DNA from: Myxococcales bacterium
GTDB lineage: Bacteria > Myxococcota_A > Polyangia > Polyangiales > Polyangiaceae
DNA length: 38,500 nucleotides
Assembly: GCA_023248735.1 (NCBI GenBank)
Contig: JAHFDY010000018.1
Location: forward strand, 1-38,500
Direction: 5' to 3'
In this document: positions 15,853-25,240 of the stretch, piece after piece
Layout of the letters: every line of letters starts with the position of its first letter
Position numbering within the stretch: the stretch's first letter is position 1
Program-made: the position numbers and the translations under genes
Notes under the pieces: model-generated
The model's database searches: none
What the model saw: the letters and a program-made list of their open reading frames with translations, nothing else
What the model was told of the DNA's origin: nothing

Positions 15853-17301
15853 TCAGGTGATTCGCACAGGCGTGTAGATCGAGACCCCACGCACATTCGC
15901 GTCGACTTGCAGCGGGTGCTTCAGCGAAGGGAACGCACGTTGCTCGCAGTCGGTTCGGTCGCAGACCCTGCATGTAACGCCAACGGGAACCGCCATCGCA
16001 AGATGATCGACGTCGACGCCGTCTGCGTACACGAGCGCTTTCGCGTATTCGATCTTGCACCCAAGTCCAATCGCGGAAACGGGCTGTTGCGAATGGTAGC
16101 CGCCCGAGTCCTTGTGAATCGTGCGCGCGATGCAGAAGTAAGATTCGTTGTCGGGCATGGTCGACAACTGAATGCGAAGCATACCCGGGGTCATGAAAGC
16201 GGCGAAGACGTTCCACTTCGGGCAGGCGCCGCTGAACCGTGCGAAGCGAATGCCTGACGCGCTGAAGCGCTTCGAAATATTGCCCGCGACGTCGATGCGA
16301 ATCATGTGAAACGGGATGCCTTCGGCGCCTGGTCTACGAAGGGTCGTGAGGCGATGGCACACCTGTTCGAAGCCGACGCGGTAGCGACGTCCGATGACTT
16401 CGATATCGTAGCGCTCCGCGCGGGCGGCCTCGAGAAATGGGGTGTATGGCATCAAGACGGCGCCGGCGAAGTAGTTCGCGAGCGCGAGTCGTGCGAGCCC
16501 TCGCGATTCATCGCCCGTGAGGAGCGGATCTTGCGCGATGCGATCGAGGGCTGCTCGCTGTGTGATGTGCGCGATTTGATGTGCGAGCTGAAACGTGCGG
16601 CTGCGCGTCGGTAAGAGCTCGCTCAACGTCAATCGTTTCGCGGTCTCGTCATATCGCCTGACGAGCCCCGGTTCGTCGCCTCTTCGCGCGATGCGAACGG
16701 TGATTCCGAGAGACTTCTCGAGGTATCGAATGAGCCCCGGATAGAGTTCCTCGCGATCAAGGTGCGCCTTCTTCCAAAGTTGTTCGGCGGCATCTTCGAG
16801 CTCTGGAAAGTAATTCAAGTACTTCTGAACCAGGTCGTTGACCTCTTCGCTCGGGATGCGAGAGCGTTCGACTGGGCCGAGCTCTTCACCCTGCGAGATG
16901 CGCTGCGCCAGTGACTCGTTCGCGTCACGCGTCGCCTGGTAGGCCTGATAGAGCGAGAGAATCGCCCGACCAACGCTCGGGTGATTGGTGGCAAGGTCGC
17001 GCAGGTCGACGCCTGTTAGACTGTAAGCATCGAAACTTGGGTCGGAGAAAACCTCCATCAAGTCGGAGGTGAGTCGCGCATCGTTGTCGCTCGCGAAGTC
17101 CTGGATGTCGACCGCAAACTGCTTCGCTAGCGCGATGAGAAGGGCAGCCGGAAGTGGTCTTCGATTTGACTCGATAAGGTTGAGGTAACTTGGTGAGATC
17201 CCAAGACGCTCGGCAAGTTGAACTTGCGTCAGCTTCTCGCGACGACGGAGGGCTCGAACTTTCGCGCCGAGTTTTGGAGGCTCTTCGGTCCGCGTGGCCA
17301 T
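15853..17301 (-). CDS. RamB/ScfR-type transcription regulator (XRE HTH, IrrE-like, C-terminal Cys domain)
   Basis: A 482-residue regulator. Residues 10-65 form an XRE helix-turn-helix (LGAKVRALRRREKLTQVQLA, ISPSYLNLIESNRRPL). The middle has an ImmA/IrrE-like helix, but with HQIAH where proteases have HExxH, so the catalytic Glu is missing and peptidase activity is unlikely. The C-terminal domain carries the family signature CRVCDRTDCEQRAFP. Relatives such as RamB of actinobacteria and ScfR regulators control the glyoxylate shunt and short-chain acyl-CoA use. The gene is divergent from aceB-aceA, so control of that operon is a strong inference. The ATG at 17301 is preferred over a TTG at 17319. 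Tandem TGACA repeats stand just upstream. Confidence 0.9.
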   Translation of the reverse strand: MATRTEEPPKLGAKVRALRRREKLTQVQLAERLGISPSYLNLIESNRRPLPAALLIALAKQFAVDIQDFASDNDARLTSDLMEVFSDPSFDAYSLTGVDLRDLATNHPSVGRAILSLYQAYQATRDANESLAQRISQGEELGPVERSRIPSEEVNDLVQKYLNYFPELEDAAEQLWKKAHLDREELYPGLIRYLEKSLGITVRIARRGDEPGLVRRYDETAKRLTLSELLPTRSRTFQLAHQIAHITQRAALDRIAQDPLLTGDESRGLARLALANYFAGAVLMPYTPFLEAARAERYDIEVIGRRYRVGFEQVCHRLTTLRRPGAEGIPFHMIRIDVAGNISKRFSASGIRFARFSGACPKWNVFAAFMTPGMLRIQLSTMPDNESYFCIARTIHKDSGGYHSQQPVSAIGLGCKIEYAKALVYADGVDVDHLAMAVPVGVTCRVCDRTDCEQRAFPSLKHPLQVDANVRGVSIYTPVRIT

Positions 17302-17312
17302 CGTAGTAGTGT

Positions 17313-17336
17313 ATGACAAGATTGACAGATTGACAG
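17313..17336. promoter_or_regulatory. Candidate operator: three tandem TGACA repeats
   Basis: Two perfect abutting copies of ATTGACAG (17321-17328, 17329-17336) are preceded by a partial copy ATGACA at 17313. The TGACA cores begin at 17314, 17323 and 17331. They lie between the divergent regulator and aceB starts. They are a likely binding site for the RamB/ScfR-type regulator or its promoter. The TTGACA at 17330 could also serve as a -35 box toward aceB. Confidence 0.45.
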
Positions 17337-17424
17337 TATCCTATTTTCTGGGCTTTACAGTGTCTGCACGACGACACCACCCTTAGCTTGACCCGCGCGC
17401 CGGCATCCTGAACCTTAGAGAGCC

Positions 17425-19041
<1,617 letters not shown>

Positions 19042-19078
19042 GCTCACGGCCACGTTATTCAAAATGAAGGAGAGGCTC

Positions 19079-20326
19079 ATGTCCGATTGGATGGCAAAGC
19101 GTTGGGAAGGCATCGTGCGGAACTACAGCGACGCGGATGTTGCCAGGTTGCGCGGTTCGTTCAAGGTCGAGCACACCTTGGCGACGCTTGGCGCCAAGCG
19201 CCTGTGGGAGCTCTTGCACACCGACGATTACTTGCCCGCGTTGGGGGCGCTCACTGGCAACATGGCCGTGCAGCAGGTGCGCGCTGGCCTGAAGGCCATC
19301 TACTTGTCGGGGTGGCAAGTCGCAGCGGATGCGAACACCGCGGGCCGGATGTATCCAGACCAGAGCCTGTATCCGGTCGACAGCGTTCCGTCGGTCGTCA
19401 AGAAGGTGAACAATGCGCTGATTCAAGCCGATCAGATCGAGCACGCCGAAGGCGGAGCGAAGCGCTACTGGCTCGCGCCGATCATGGCGGATGCCGAAGC
19501 AGGCTTTGGAGGTTCGCTCAACGCGTACGAGCTCATGAAAGCGATGATTGAGGCCGGCGCCGCGGGCGTTCACTACGAGGACCAACTCGCTTCGGAGAAG
19601 AAGTGCGGACACATGGGCGGCAAGGTGCTCATTCCGACCGGCCAGTTCATTCGCACGCTCACGGCGGCGCGGCTCGCGGCAGACGTCATGGGTGTGCCGA
19701 CGCTCCTTGTGGCGCGTACCGATGCTGACAGCGCGAAGCTGCTCACATCGGATGTCGACGATCGCGATCATCCGTTCATCCTCAAGGGAGAACGCACACC
19801 AGAGGGGTTCTATCGCATCAAGAGCGGCGTCGAGACCGCCATCGCGCGCGGCGTCGCTTACGCGCCTTACGCCGACCTCGTGTGGTGCGAGACAAGCACG
19901 CCGGATCTCAAGCAGGCGAAGCAGTTTGCAGAAGGTGTTCGCAAGAAGTTTCCGAACAAGCTGCTCGCGTACAATTGCTCGCCTTCGTTCAATTGGCGAA
20001 AGAACCTCGACGATGCGACGATTGCGAAGTTCCAGCGCGAACTGGGCGCGATGGGGTACAAATTCCAATTTGTTACGCTGGCGGGTTTCCACGCGCTCAA
20101 CTTCGCGATGTACGATCTGGCGCGTCAGTACAAAGACGGCGGGATGGCGGCATACTCCAAGCTGCAGGACGCGGAGTTTGCGGCGGAAGCCGTCGGCTAC
20201 ACGGCGACGAAACATCAGCGCGAAGTGGGCACGGGCTACTTCGACACCGTCTCTGAGGTCATCTCCGGCGGCAAGGGATCAACTTTGGCGCTCGAAGGAT
20301 CGACAGAGCAAGATCAGTTTCACTAA
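19079..20326 (+). CDS. aceA: Isocitrate lyase
   Basis: A 415-residue isocitrate lyase that splits isocitrate into succinate and glyoxylate, the first step of the glyoxylate shunt. The catalytic cysteine is C176 in the conserved loop [14 protein letters not shown]. Other family stretches are [47 protein letters not shown] and YNCSPSFNW. The start is decided by a clear AAGGAG six bases before the ATG at 19079. An in-frame ATG at 19064 would put that ribosome site inside the gene. It follows aceB in the same operon. A strong inverted repeat lies about 40 bases after the stop. Confidence 0.97.
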   Translation: MSDWMAKRWEGIVRNYSDADVARLRGSFKVEHTLATLGAKRLWELLHTDDYLPALGALTGNMAVQQVRAGLKAIYLSGWQVAADANTAGRMYPDQSLYPVDSVPSVVKKVNNALIQADQIEHAEGGAKRYWLAPIMADAEAGFGGSLNAYELMKAMIEAGAAGVHYEDQLASEKKCGHMGGKVLIPTGQFIRTLTAARLAADVMGVPTLLVARTDADSAKLLTSDVDDRDHPFILKGERTPEGFYRIKSGVETAIARGVAYAPYADLVWCETSTPDLKQAKQFAEGVRKKFPNKLLAYNCSPSFNWRKNLDDATIAKFQRELGAMGYKFQFVTLAGFHALNFAMYDLARQYKDGGMAAYSKLQDAEFAAEAVGYTATKHQREVGTGYFDTVSEVISGGKGSTLALEGSTEQDQFH

Positions 20327-20367
20327 TTTCTGTGTGTTGATCGTACCGCCGGTTGACGATTCTCGCA

Positions 20368-20399
20368 TCTTCGCGCCTCGCCCAATCGTGGCGCGAAGA
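20368..20399 (+). terminator. Strong hairpin downstream of aceBA
   Basis: Ten-base perfect arms tcttcgcgcc and ggcgcgaaga enclose a 12-base loop. It lies 42 bases after the aceA stop and 80 before the next gene. No T-run follows, so it would be a weak or Rho-assisted terminator, or an RNA-stabilising stem-loop. Confidence 0.5.
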
Positions 20400-20478
20400 G
20401 AGACTGAAAAGTCGCGCGTGTGCAGGTGAGTGAATCGCACACGGGTAGCATTTCACGTGGCGCTGCGTAACGAGAGGG

Positions 20479-21807
20479 ATGAAGCGACACGCAGCGATTG
20501 GCACGTTCCTGTGGGCAAGTTTCGGTTGTGAAACGTTTGAGGCCACCATCGCCGGAACCGATCCGGCAGATTCCAGCCTTAGCGATACGCCGACCGATAC
20601 CCGTCCACCGGTGGGGCAATATGACTGCCCGGTGTGCAATGCCGCAGACTGCGACCAAGACAAGGACTCGCTCACCGATGCCGAGGAGATCGCGCTAGGC
20701 ACAAACCCGTGTTCACCGGACACAGATGCTGACGGGCTGCCCGATGGTCTCGAGGTCAAAGGATTTACCCACTCGGCACCCTATGGGTTTGTCGACTACC
20801 CAAAGGTCTATGGGACCAACCCAAAGGTGAAGGACGTCCTTGTTGAGGTCGACTATCAGAAGTTCACCGACGCTCGTGGCGCGCAGCATTCGGCCCGGTT
20901 GAGTGCCGCGGTCGTCAAGCACCTCGAATCATACTATGCAGGGTTACATATTCCTTACCCCGGCGGAAGCAAGGGTCCGATTCACCTTGTCCTTGTTCAC
21001 GATGATGCCCATCCGCTCGGGGATGGCGACGGCAAGCTTGACCCGCCCGGGACCGATAGCCACCACGATTGCTACTTGGGCGCTGGCTCTGACGGTGACC
21101 ACTCAAGCAGCGACTTTCCGGATCAAACGTTCCGCAAGGCTTCGCTGTGCATCGGTGCCGAGGGAGGTCGTGGTCATTCGCACATTGGAGGACGCACACT
21201 CAAGCTGTCGGGACCGGAGACAAACAACCTGATTGACGGTGAGGCCGACGACGAGACCGAGCGCGCTCAGCACGTTTGGTACAGCGTCTTCATGCACGAG
21301 ATGGGGCACTCACTCGGGTTGCATCATGGTGGCAATGTCGAGATGAACTACAAGCCCAACTACCCCAGCGTAATGAACTATCGATACGACAGCCGACTCG
21401 GTGACCACCCGCAGACGCTCAAAGCCACGCGCGTTGGCTACTCCACCGGGAGCTTACAGGCGTTCCCTTTGAACCCTTGCGCGCTGAGTGAAACCAACTC
21501 GTTTCCAGGCCTTAGCGCGTCTGACGTTGCATTCCTCGCGGTCGGTGGCGACGGCACCCGCCTGTCACGAGCGTACAACGTGTTTCCGGGACAGACGGGC
21601 CCACGCGTTGACTGGAATGACAATGGATCGCCCGATACGTCACTCGTGCAGGTACAAATGACCGACCCCGAAATTCCTTGCACCGGACAGCCTCAAGGCA
21701 AAGAAATCCGTGATGTGGACGATCTCGCGATCATCGGCAAATGCATGCACGTTGCCCTTCCCGCGAGCGTGTTGAAGGCCGCCGACGGTTGCCCGCAACG
21801 CGAGTAA
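20479..21807 (+). CDS. Metzincin-like zinc protease, predicted lipoprotein, with Ca-binding repeats
   Basis: A 442-residue exported protein with a short signal peptide ending in a lipobox-like ASFGC. Residues about 57-92 contain two Asp-rich calcium-binding repeats of thrombospondin type 3 style (DQDKDSLTDAEE, SPDTDADGLPDGLEV). The catalytic zinc motif is H273-E274-M-G-H277-S-L-G280-L-H-H283, matching HExxHxxGxxH. A Met-turn lies about 15 residues later in YPSVM299NY. These together define a metzincin protease. A region between the two domains is rich in His and Asp (DSHHDCYLGAGSDGDHSSSD). I infer a surface or secreted Ca-dependent endopeptidase; the substrate is unknown. It converges on a thioredoxin-like lipoprotein gene (9-bp gap). 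The ATG has AGAGGG a few bases upstream. Confidence 0.85.
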   Translation: MKRHAAIGTFLWASFGCETFEATIAGTDPADSSLSDTPTDTRPPVGQYDCPVCNAADCDQDKDSLTDAEEIALGTNPCSPDTDADGLPDGLEVKGFTHSAPYGFVDYPKVYGTNPKVKDVLVEVDYQKFTDARGAQHSARLSAAVVKHLESYYAGLHIPYPGGSKGPIHLVLVHDDAHPLGDGDGKLDPPGTDSHHDCYLGAGSDGDHSSSDFPDQTFRKASLCIGAEGGRGHSHIGGRTLKLSGPETNNLIDGEADDETERAQHVWYSVFMHEMGHSLGLHHGGNVEMNYKPNYPSVMNYRYDSRLGDHPQTLKATRVGYSTGSLQAFPLNPCALSETNSFPGLSASDVAFLAVGGDGTRLSRAYNVFPGQTGPRVDWNDNGSPDTSLVQVQMTDPEIPCTGQPQGKEIRDVDDLAIIGKCMHVALPASVLKAADGCPQRE

Positions 21808-21816
21808 ATGCCACGT

Positions 21817-22551
21817 CTACAATCCGAGCGACGTTCGAATTTGTGATTCATCGTCGATCTGTCCAACGGCGCCGATGACGTTGCCTGGCTTCACGACGAG
21901 TGCGATGCGAGCGCCCGAGTAGCGCGTGCGTCGAGCGACGAAGCCTTCGAAGCTATCCGGACCGAACGGTTCGTACCCGATGATGAAGCGATCGCTCAGA
22001 TCGAAGCGCTTGCGCAGCGCATCGGCCGATGCCACCGAGCCGCTTGCCCCTTGGGGATTGTCGGTCGATACCAAGATGACGTCGACACCTGCTGCCTTGA
22101 GCTGATCGAGAAAGGCTCCGGGCCTCGTCCATCGACCGAGTTGATCCATGCACGTGCTGCACGTTTCGGTCACGCCGAGGACGTACACAGCCTTCGCGCA
22201 GTTGTTCTCGATCGCGTACCGGCCACCTTGCACGAGCGAAATCACGCCTGGTTCTACAATTTTGCCAGCGACAGGACCGACGTCGCCGTCGGCCGGACAG
22301 GAGACACCCTCTGGAACGGCGGCTTCGCAGAGGCCATCGGATGTGCACGCTTGCCTCGCGCTACACGTCCCGCAACTGGCGCCGCTGGTATCGCTTCCGC
22401 ACATGCGCCCGCTACACGAAGGTGCGACCACGCCGTGGCTATTCGCACCGTATGATGGAGTCGAGAAGTCGAGGTCTTCCGTCGATCGACTCGTCCGCCC
22501 CGAGCCGCATGCAACGAGCCCAAGCGCGACTGCGGCATGCAATGGGCGCAT
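21817..22551 (-). CDS. Thioredoxin-like lipoprotein with Cys-rich linker
   Basis: A 244-residue protein with a lipoprotein signal (ALGLVAC). The linker at about residues 46-75 has the pattern CSGRMCG, then SCGTCSARQACTSDGLC, a motif frequent in Myxococcota lipoproteins. The rest is thioredoxin-like: a strand AVYVLGVTET runs into C-S-T-C-M-D, the CxxC redox pair. DVILVSTDNPQGA follows, as in redoxin/peroxiredoxin-like folds, then FIIGYEP and ARIALVVKPGNVIGAVGQ. I infer a periplasmic or surface thiol-disulfide protein. CSTC is an unusual active-site pair, and the partner protein is unknown. It converges on the metzincin gene, so it is not in the same transcript. Confidence 0.75.
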   Translation of the reverse strand: MRPLHAAVALGLVACGSGRTSRSTEDLDFSTPSYGANSHGVVAPSCSGRMCGSDTSGASCGTCSARQACTSDGLCEAAVPEGVSCPADGDVGPVAGKIVEPGVISLVQGGRYAIENNCAKAVYVLGVTETCSTCMDQLGRWTRPGAFLDQLKAAGVDVILVSTDNPQGASGSVASADALRKRFDLSDRFIIGYEPFGPDSFEGFVARRTRYSGARIALVVKPGNVIGAVGQIDDESQIRTSLGL

Positions 22552-22715
22552 GTGGCTACCGTAATCAAGATTGCGGCCCGCGCAGCCTCAAAGCGACTGA
22601 GAGACGCATTATGGGGCTCATCCACGGCTGACTCATCCGTACCGAGTCAGCGGGCCCATGCGAATTTCGCCCGCGGAAGCGAAGACACCCATCTGTGCCG
22701 GAATCCTCGCAGGCA

Positions 22716-22735
22716 CTAGACGCCTATCGGTCTAG
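22716..22735. promoter_or_regulatory. CTAG-containing inverted repeat before the crotonase gene
   Basis: Perfect arms CTAGAC and GTCTAG are separated by eight bases. The repeat ends nine bases before the start codon at 22745. CTAG is a rare tetramer in most bacteria, so a symmetric pair here suggests an operator that would cover the promoter or ribosome site. No other ribosome site is evident. Confidence 0.4.
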
Positions 22736-22744
22736 AATAGCCCC

Positions 22745-23440
22745 ATGACCGTCGCTCACTATCTTGTCGAAGGATCCACGGCTCTCATCACGATGGATGA
22801 TGGCAAGGCAAATGCGCTCTCCGCGGCGATGATCGCCGAGTTGGCGGATGCTCTCGCTCGGGCGGAAAAGGAGGCCAGTGCGGTTGTGCTTGCGGGGCGC
22901 CCTGATCGCTTCTGTGCGGGGTTTGACCTCAGGGTCATGATGACCAGTCCTGAGGCGGCTCGCGCGCTACTCGGAAGCGGAGCTGATCTGCTGATGCGCT
23001 TCTATGGCTCGCCGGTCCCCATCGTCGCCGCATGCACAGGGCACGCGCTTGCGGGAGGTGCGCTCGTCTTGCTCACCGCTGATGTACGGGTCGGTGCTGC
23101 GGGCGCCTTTCGCATCGGCTTGAACGAAGTGGCCATCGGAATGCCAGTGCCAGTGCTCGCGATGGAGCTTGCGCGCGGCCGCCTTGCGCCCACCGAGCTG
23201 GGACGCGCCACCCTTGGCGCGCAAATCTACGACCCCGAGGGTGCGGCTCGCGTCGGATTCCTCGATGAAGTTCTGGCGAGCGGCGACGTCCTTGCTCGCG
23301 CTATGGAAGAAGCGGCGAGGCTCGGTGCGCTCTCACGCACGGCGTACCATGCAACGAAGAGGCGCCTGAGAGGAAAGGCGATTCAGCACATTCTATCCAC
23401 GCTCGATCAGGACATGCTCTCGATAGCCGCAGGCAACTGA
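22745..23440 (+). CDS. Enoyl-CoA hydratase/isomerase family protein (crotonase)
   Basis: A 231-residue crotonase-fold protein acting on a CoA thioester in the cytoplasm. The two oxyanion-hole segments are visible as RFCAGFDLRVM and CTGHALAGGALVLLTADVRV. The segment GAFRIGLNEVAIGM holds the Glu at the position often catalytic in hydratases. At 231 residues it is somewhat short. The C-terminal helix ends TLDQDMLSIAAGN. Substrate and exact reaction (hydratase, isomerase or other) cannot be told. The next gene overlaps it by one base, so they are co-translated. An inverted CTAG repeat just upstream suggests local repression. It is adjacent to a lipid- or sugar-related SDR on the same strand. Confidence 0.88.
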   Translation: MTVAHYLVEGSTALITMDDGKANALSAAMIAELADALARAEKEASAVVLAGRPDRFCAGFDLRVMMTSPEAARALLGSGADLLMRFYGSPVPIVAACTGHALAGGALVLLTADVRVGAAGAFRIGLNEVAIGMPVPVLAMELARGRLAPTELGRATLGAQIYDPEGAARVGFLDEVLASGDVLARAMEEAARLGALSRTAYHATKRRLRGKAIQHILSTLDQDMLSIAAGN

Positions 23441-23676
23441 TGGGAAACGAAACTGACGCCTTCCTCGAGCAATTGAAGCGTCTTCGCGAGAAGGCGACGG
23501 AAGAAAAGTCGAGCGAAAGCGTCGATGACGAAGGTTCTGTAGCGTCGAACGCGACGCTTTCGAGCGATCCCGAAATCGAAGCGATGAAGAAGCAGATTGC
23601 CAAGGACCCCAAGTTGCAAGAGCGACTAGCAGCGCTCGAGAAGATGATCGAAAAGAAGCTTCGGGGTGACAAGTAG
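23440..23676 (+). CDS. Small charged coiled-coil protein
   Basis: A 78-residue protein of unknown function. It starts one base inside the crotonase stop (TGATG). The sequence is very charged, with two helices, about residues 5-24 (DAFLEQLKRLREKATEEK) and 45-78 (EIEAMKKQIAKDPKLQERLA, ending EKMIEKKLRGDK). An acidic Ser-rich linker joins them. The heptad-like spacing suggests a coiled coil. It may pair with the crotonase or simply share its transcript. The end KKLRGDK and the SDR start lie 48 bases apart. It matches no family I know. The translational overlap and codon use make it likely real. Confidence 0.65.
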   Translation: MGNETDAFLEQLKRLREKATEEKSSESVDDEGSVASNATLSSDPEIEAMKKQIAKDPKLQERLAALEKMIEKKLRGDK

Positions 23677-23724
23677 AAGCGCGCCGCTTTCCACGCGCGA
23701 CATAGGGACTGCTATTGTGGGTCG

Positions 23725-24465
23725 ATGCAACGCGTTCTCATCTTTGGCGCCACATCGTCAATCGCAACTGAGGTTGCACAGATTCATGCGCAACGTGGCG
23801 ATCGCATCCACTTGGTGGGCCGCAACAAGGAGAAGCTCGCGGTCGCGGCACAGCGCTGCGGAGTCTCACATGTCACAACACAGACCGCTGATTTCGCCGA
23901 TCTCGACGGCAACGAAGCCGTTGTCGAAAACGCCATTCTCGCGCTCGAAGGCGTCGATACGGTTCTCATCGCGCACGGCGACTTGGGCGATCAGCTTGCG
24001 AGTGAGCGATCGTTTGCTCATGCGAATCATACTTTGGTAAGTAACTTTACGAGTGTCGTGTCGTTGCTCATTCCAATCGCCAATTATCTCGAAGGTCTGC
24101 GCGGCGGGCGCATCGGCGTTATCACTTCGGTGGCCGGTGATCGTGGTCGCCCGCGAAACTACACGTACGGTGCCGCGAAGGGCGCGCTCAACATTTATCT
24201 GCAGGGACTTCGCACAAGGTTGTATGCGGCCCGTGTGAGCGTGACGACGCTGAAGCTCGGACCCGTCGACACGCCGATGACGCGAGACCACAGAAAGCAT
24301 GCACTGTTTGGGAAGGCCGCGCACGTTGCAAGAGACATCGTGGCTGCCATGGACGCTAAGACGGCTGAGGCCTACGTGCCTTCATTCTGGGGAGCGATCA
24401 TGCCGGTCGTGAAGAACACGCCGGAGATATTGTTCCAGAGGTTGACGTTCTTGTCCGGGCGGTAA
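23725..24465 (+). CDS. Short-chain dehydrogenase/reductase, DprE2-like paralogue
   Basis: A 246-residue SDR. The active site reads TSVAGDRGRPRNYTYGAAKG, giving Ser plus Tyr-x-x-x-Lys. The nucleotide-binding start VLIFGATSSIATEVA has only the first Gly of the usual GxxxGxG; the others are Ser and Ala. So cofactor binding may differ. It resembles the convergent SDR at 24501-25235 in layout (AGDRGR, IYLQGL/IYLEAL, a late Pro-containing segment before the hydrophobic end). It therefore looks like a second DprE2-type reductase. It lies downstream of the crotonase and coiled-coil genes on the same strand, probably in their operon. The substrate is unknown; a lipid-linked sugar is a guess from the neighbour. 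Confidence 0.85.
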   Translation: MQRVLIFGATSSIATEVAQIHAQRGDRIHLVGRNKEKLAVAAQRCGVSHVTTQTADFADLDGNEAVVENAILALEGVDTVLIAHGDLGDQLASERSFAHANHTLVSNFTSVVSLLIPIANYLEGLRGGRIGVITSVAGDRGRPRNYTYGAAKGALNIYLQGLRTRLYAARVSVTTLKLGPVDTPMTRDHRKHALFGKAAHVARDIVAAMDAKTAEAYVPSFWGAIMPVVKNTPEILFQRLTFLSGR

Positions 24466-24500
24466 TCATGCGCACCTTCGCAGCCTTTTCGCTTGAACGC

Positions 24501-25235
24501 CTAGAACCCAATCTTCCGCATCACAAATCGAGGCAACAGCCGAATCACAAACATGACAAGCGCCCAGATGCTGGGTGTGTAGAGAATCGGCTTCCTTGCG
24601 TCGATGGCAGAGATAACGTCGTTTGCTACCTGATCTGGCTCGCCCGCAAAAGGTGGAGGTTTGAGGCCCGCCGTCATGCCGGTTTTCACGAAGCCGGGTT
24701 TCACGCAGAGCACGCTGAGGCCTGCCTGGTGAAACTTGTGGTCGAGCGCTTCGAGGTAAATCGCGAGGCCGCCTTTGCTTGATCCATAGATGGCGACGGG
24801 CTTGCGGCCGCGATCACCGGCGACGGACGAAAAGACCGTGAGCTGTCCGCCACCGCGAGCGAGGAGGCGCTTGCGCACGTGTTCGCAGAAGACGACCGTG
24901 TTTGCGTAGTTCACCGTGACGAGACGGCGCGTGAGTTCGACGTCGGCCTCGAGCGCCTCTTGGGTCGCAAACATCGCCGAGGTCACGATGACGGTGTCGA
25001 AGTTACTGAGCGCGGCATCAGCAGCGTCAAGCGCCGCGGCGAACGTTTCGGGATGCTCAAGGTCGCATACGGCGTGACCAATCTGCTTCGAGCCGCGTGC
25101 CCTTAGATCATCGGCACTTTTTGCGAGATCGTGTTCTTCGAGGCCCATGAGAAAAACGTCGTCGCCTCGCGCGGCGAGTTTTTGCGCGATCGCGCGACCC
25201 ATGCCGGTCGTGCCCCCCAAGATGACTGCTTTCAC
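24501..25235 (-). CDS. SDR reductase, DprE2-like (2'-ketosugar reductase partner of DprE1)
   Basis: A 244-residue SDR starting with GTG at 25235. A GGAG overlaps the end of the upstream oxidase gene, and only five bases separate the genes. It has GGTTGMGRAIA for cofactor binding and SSVAGDRGRKPVAIYGSSKG with Ser and Tyr-x-x-x-Lys. The C-terminus PSIWALVMFVIRLLPRFVMR, ending KIGF, follows the same pattern as mycobacterial DprE2 (a hydrophobic helix then a basic, Pro-containing end). DprE2 reduces the keto intermediate made by DprE1, giving net 2'-epimerisation of polyprenyl-phosphoryl-ribose to arabinose. The position right after a DprE1-like gene supports this role. A longer frame up to 25664 is only the reverse of the oxidase gene. 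Confidence 0.85.
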   Translation of the reverse strand: MKAVILGGTTGMGRAIAQKLAARGDDVFLMGLEEHDLAKSADDLRARGSKQIGHAVCDLEHPETFAAALDAADAALSNFDTVIVTSAMFATQEALEADVELTRRLVTVNYANTVVFCEHVRKRLLARGGGQLTVFSSVAGDRGRKPVAIYGSSKGGLAIYLEALDHKFHQAGLSVLCVKPGFVKTGMTAGLKPPPFAGEPDQVANDVISAIDARKPILYTPSIWALVMFVIRLLPRFVMRKIGF

Positions 25236-25240
25236 GTTCG

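Noticed and set aside
19055-20215. 386-codon minus-strand frame opposite aceA
   Set aside because: Shadow of isocitrate lyase, rich in Arg, His and Val, with no recognisable motif.
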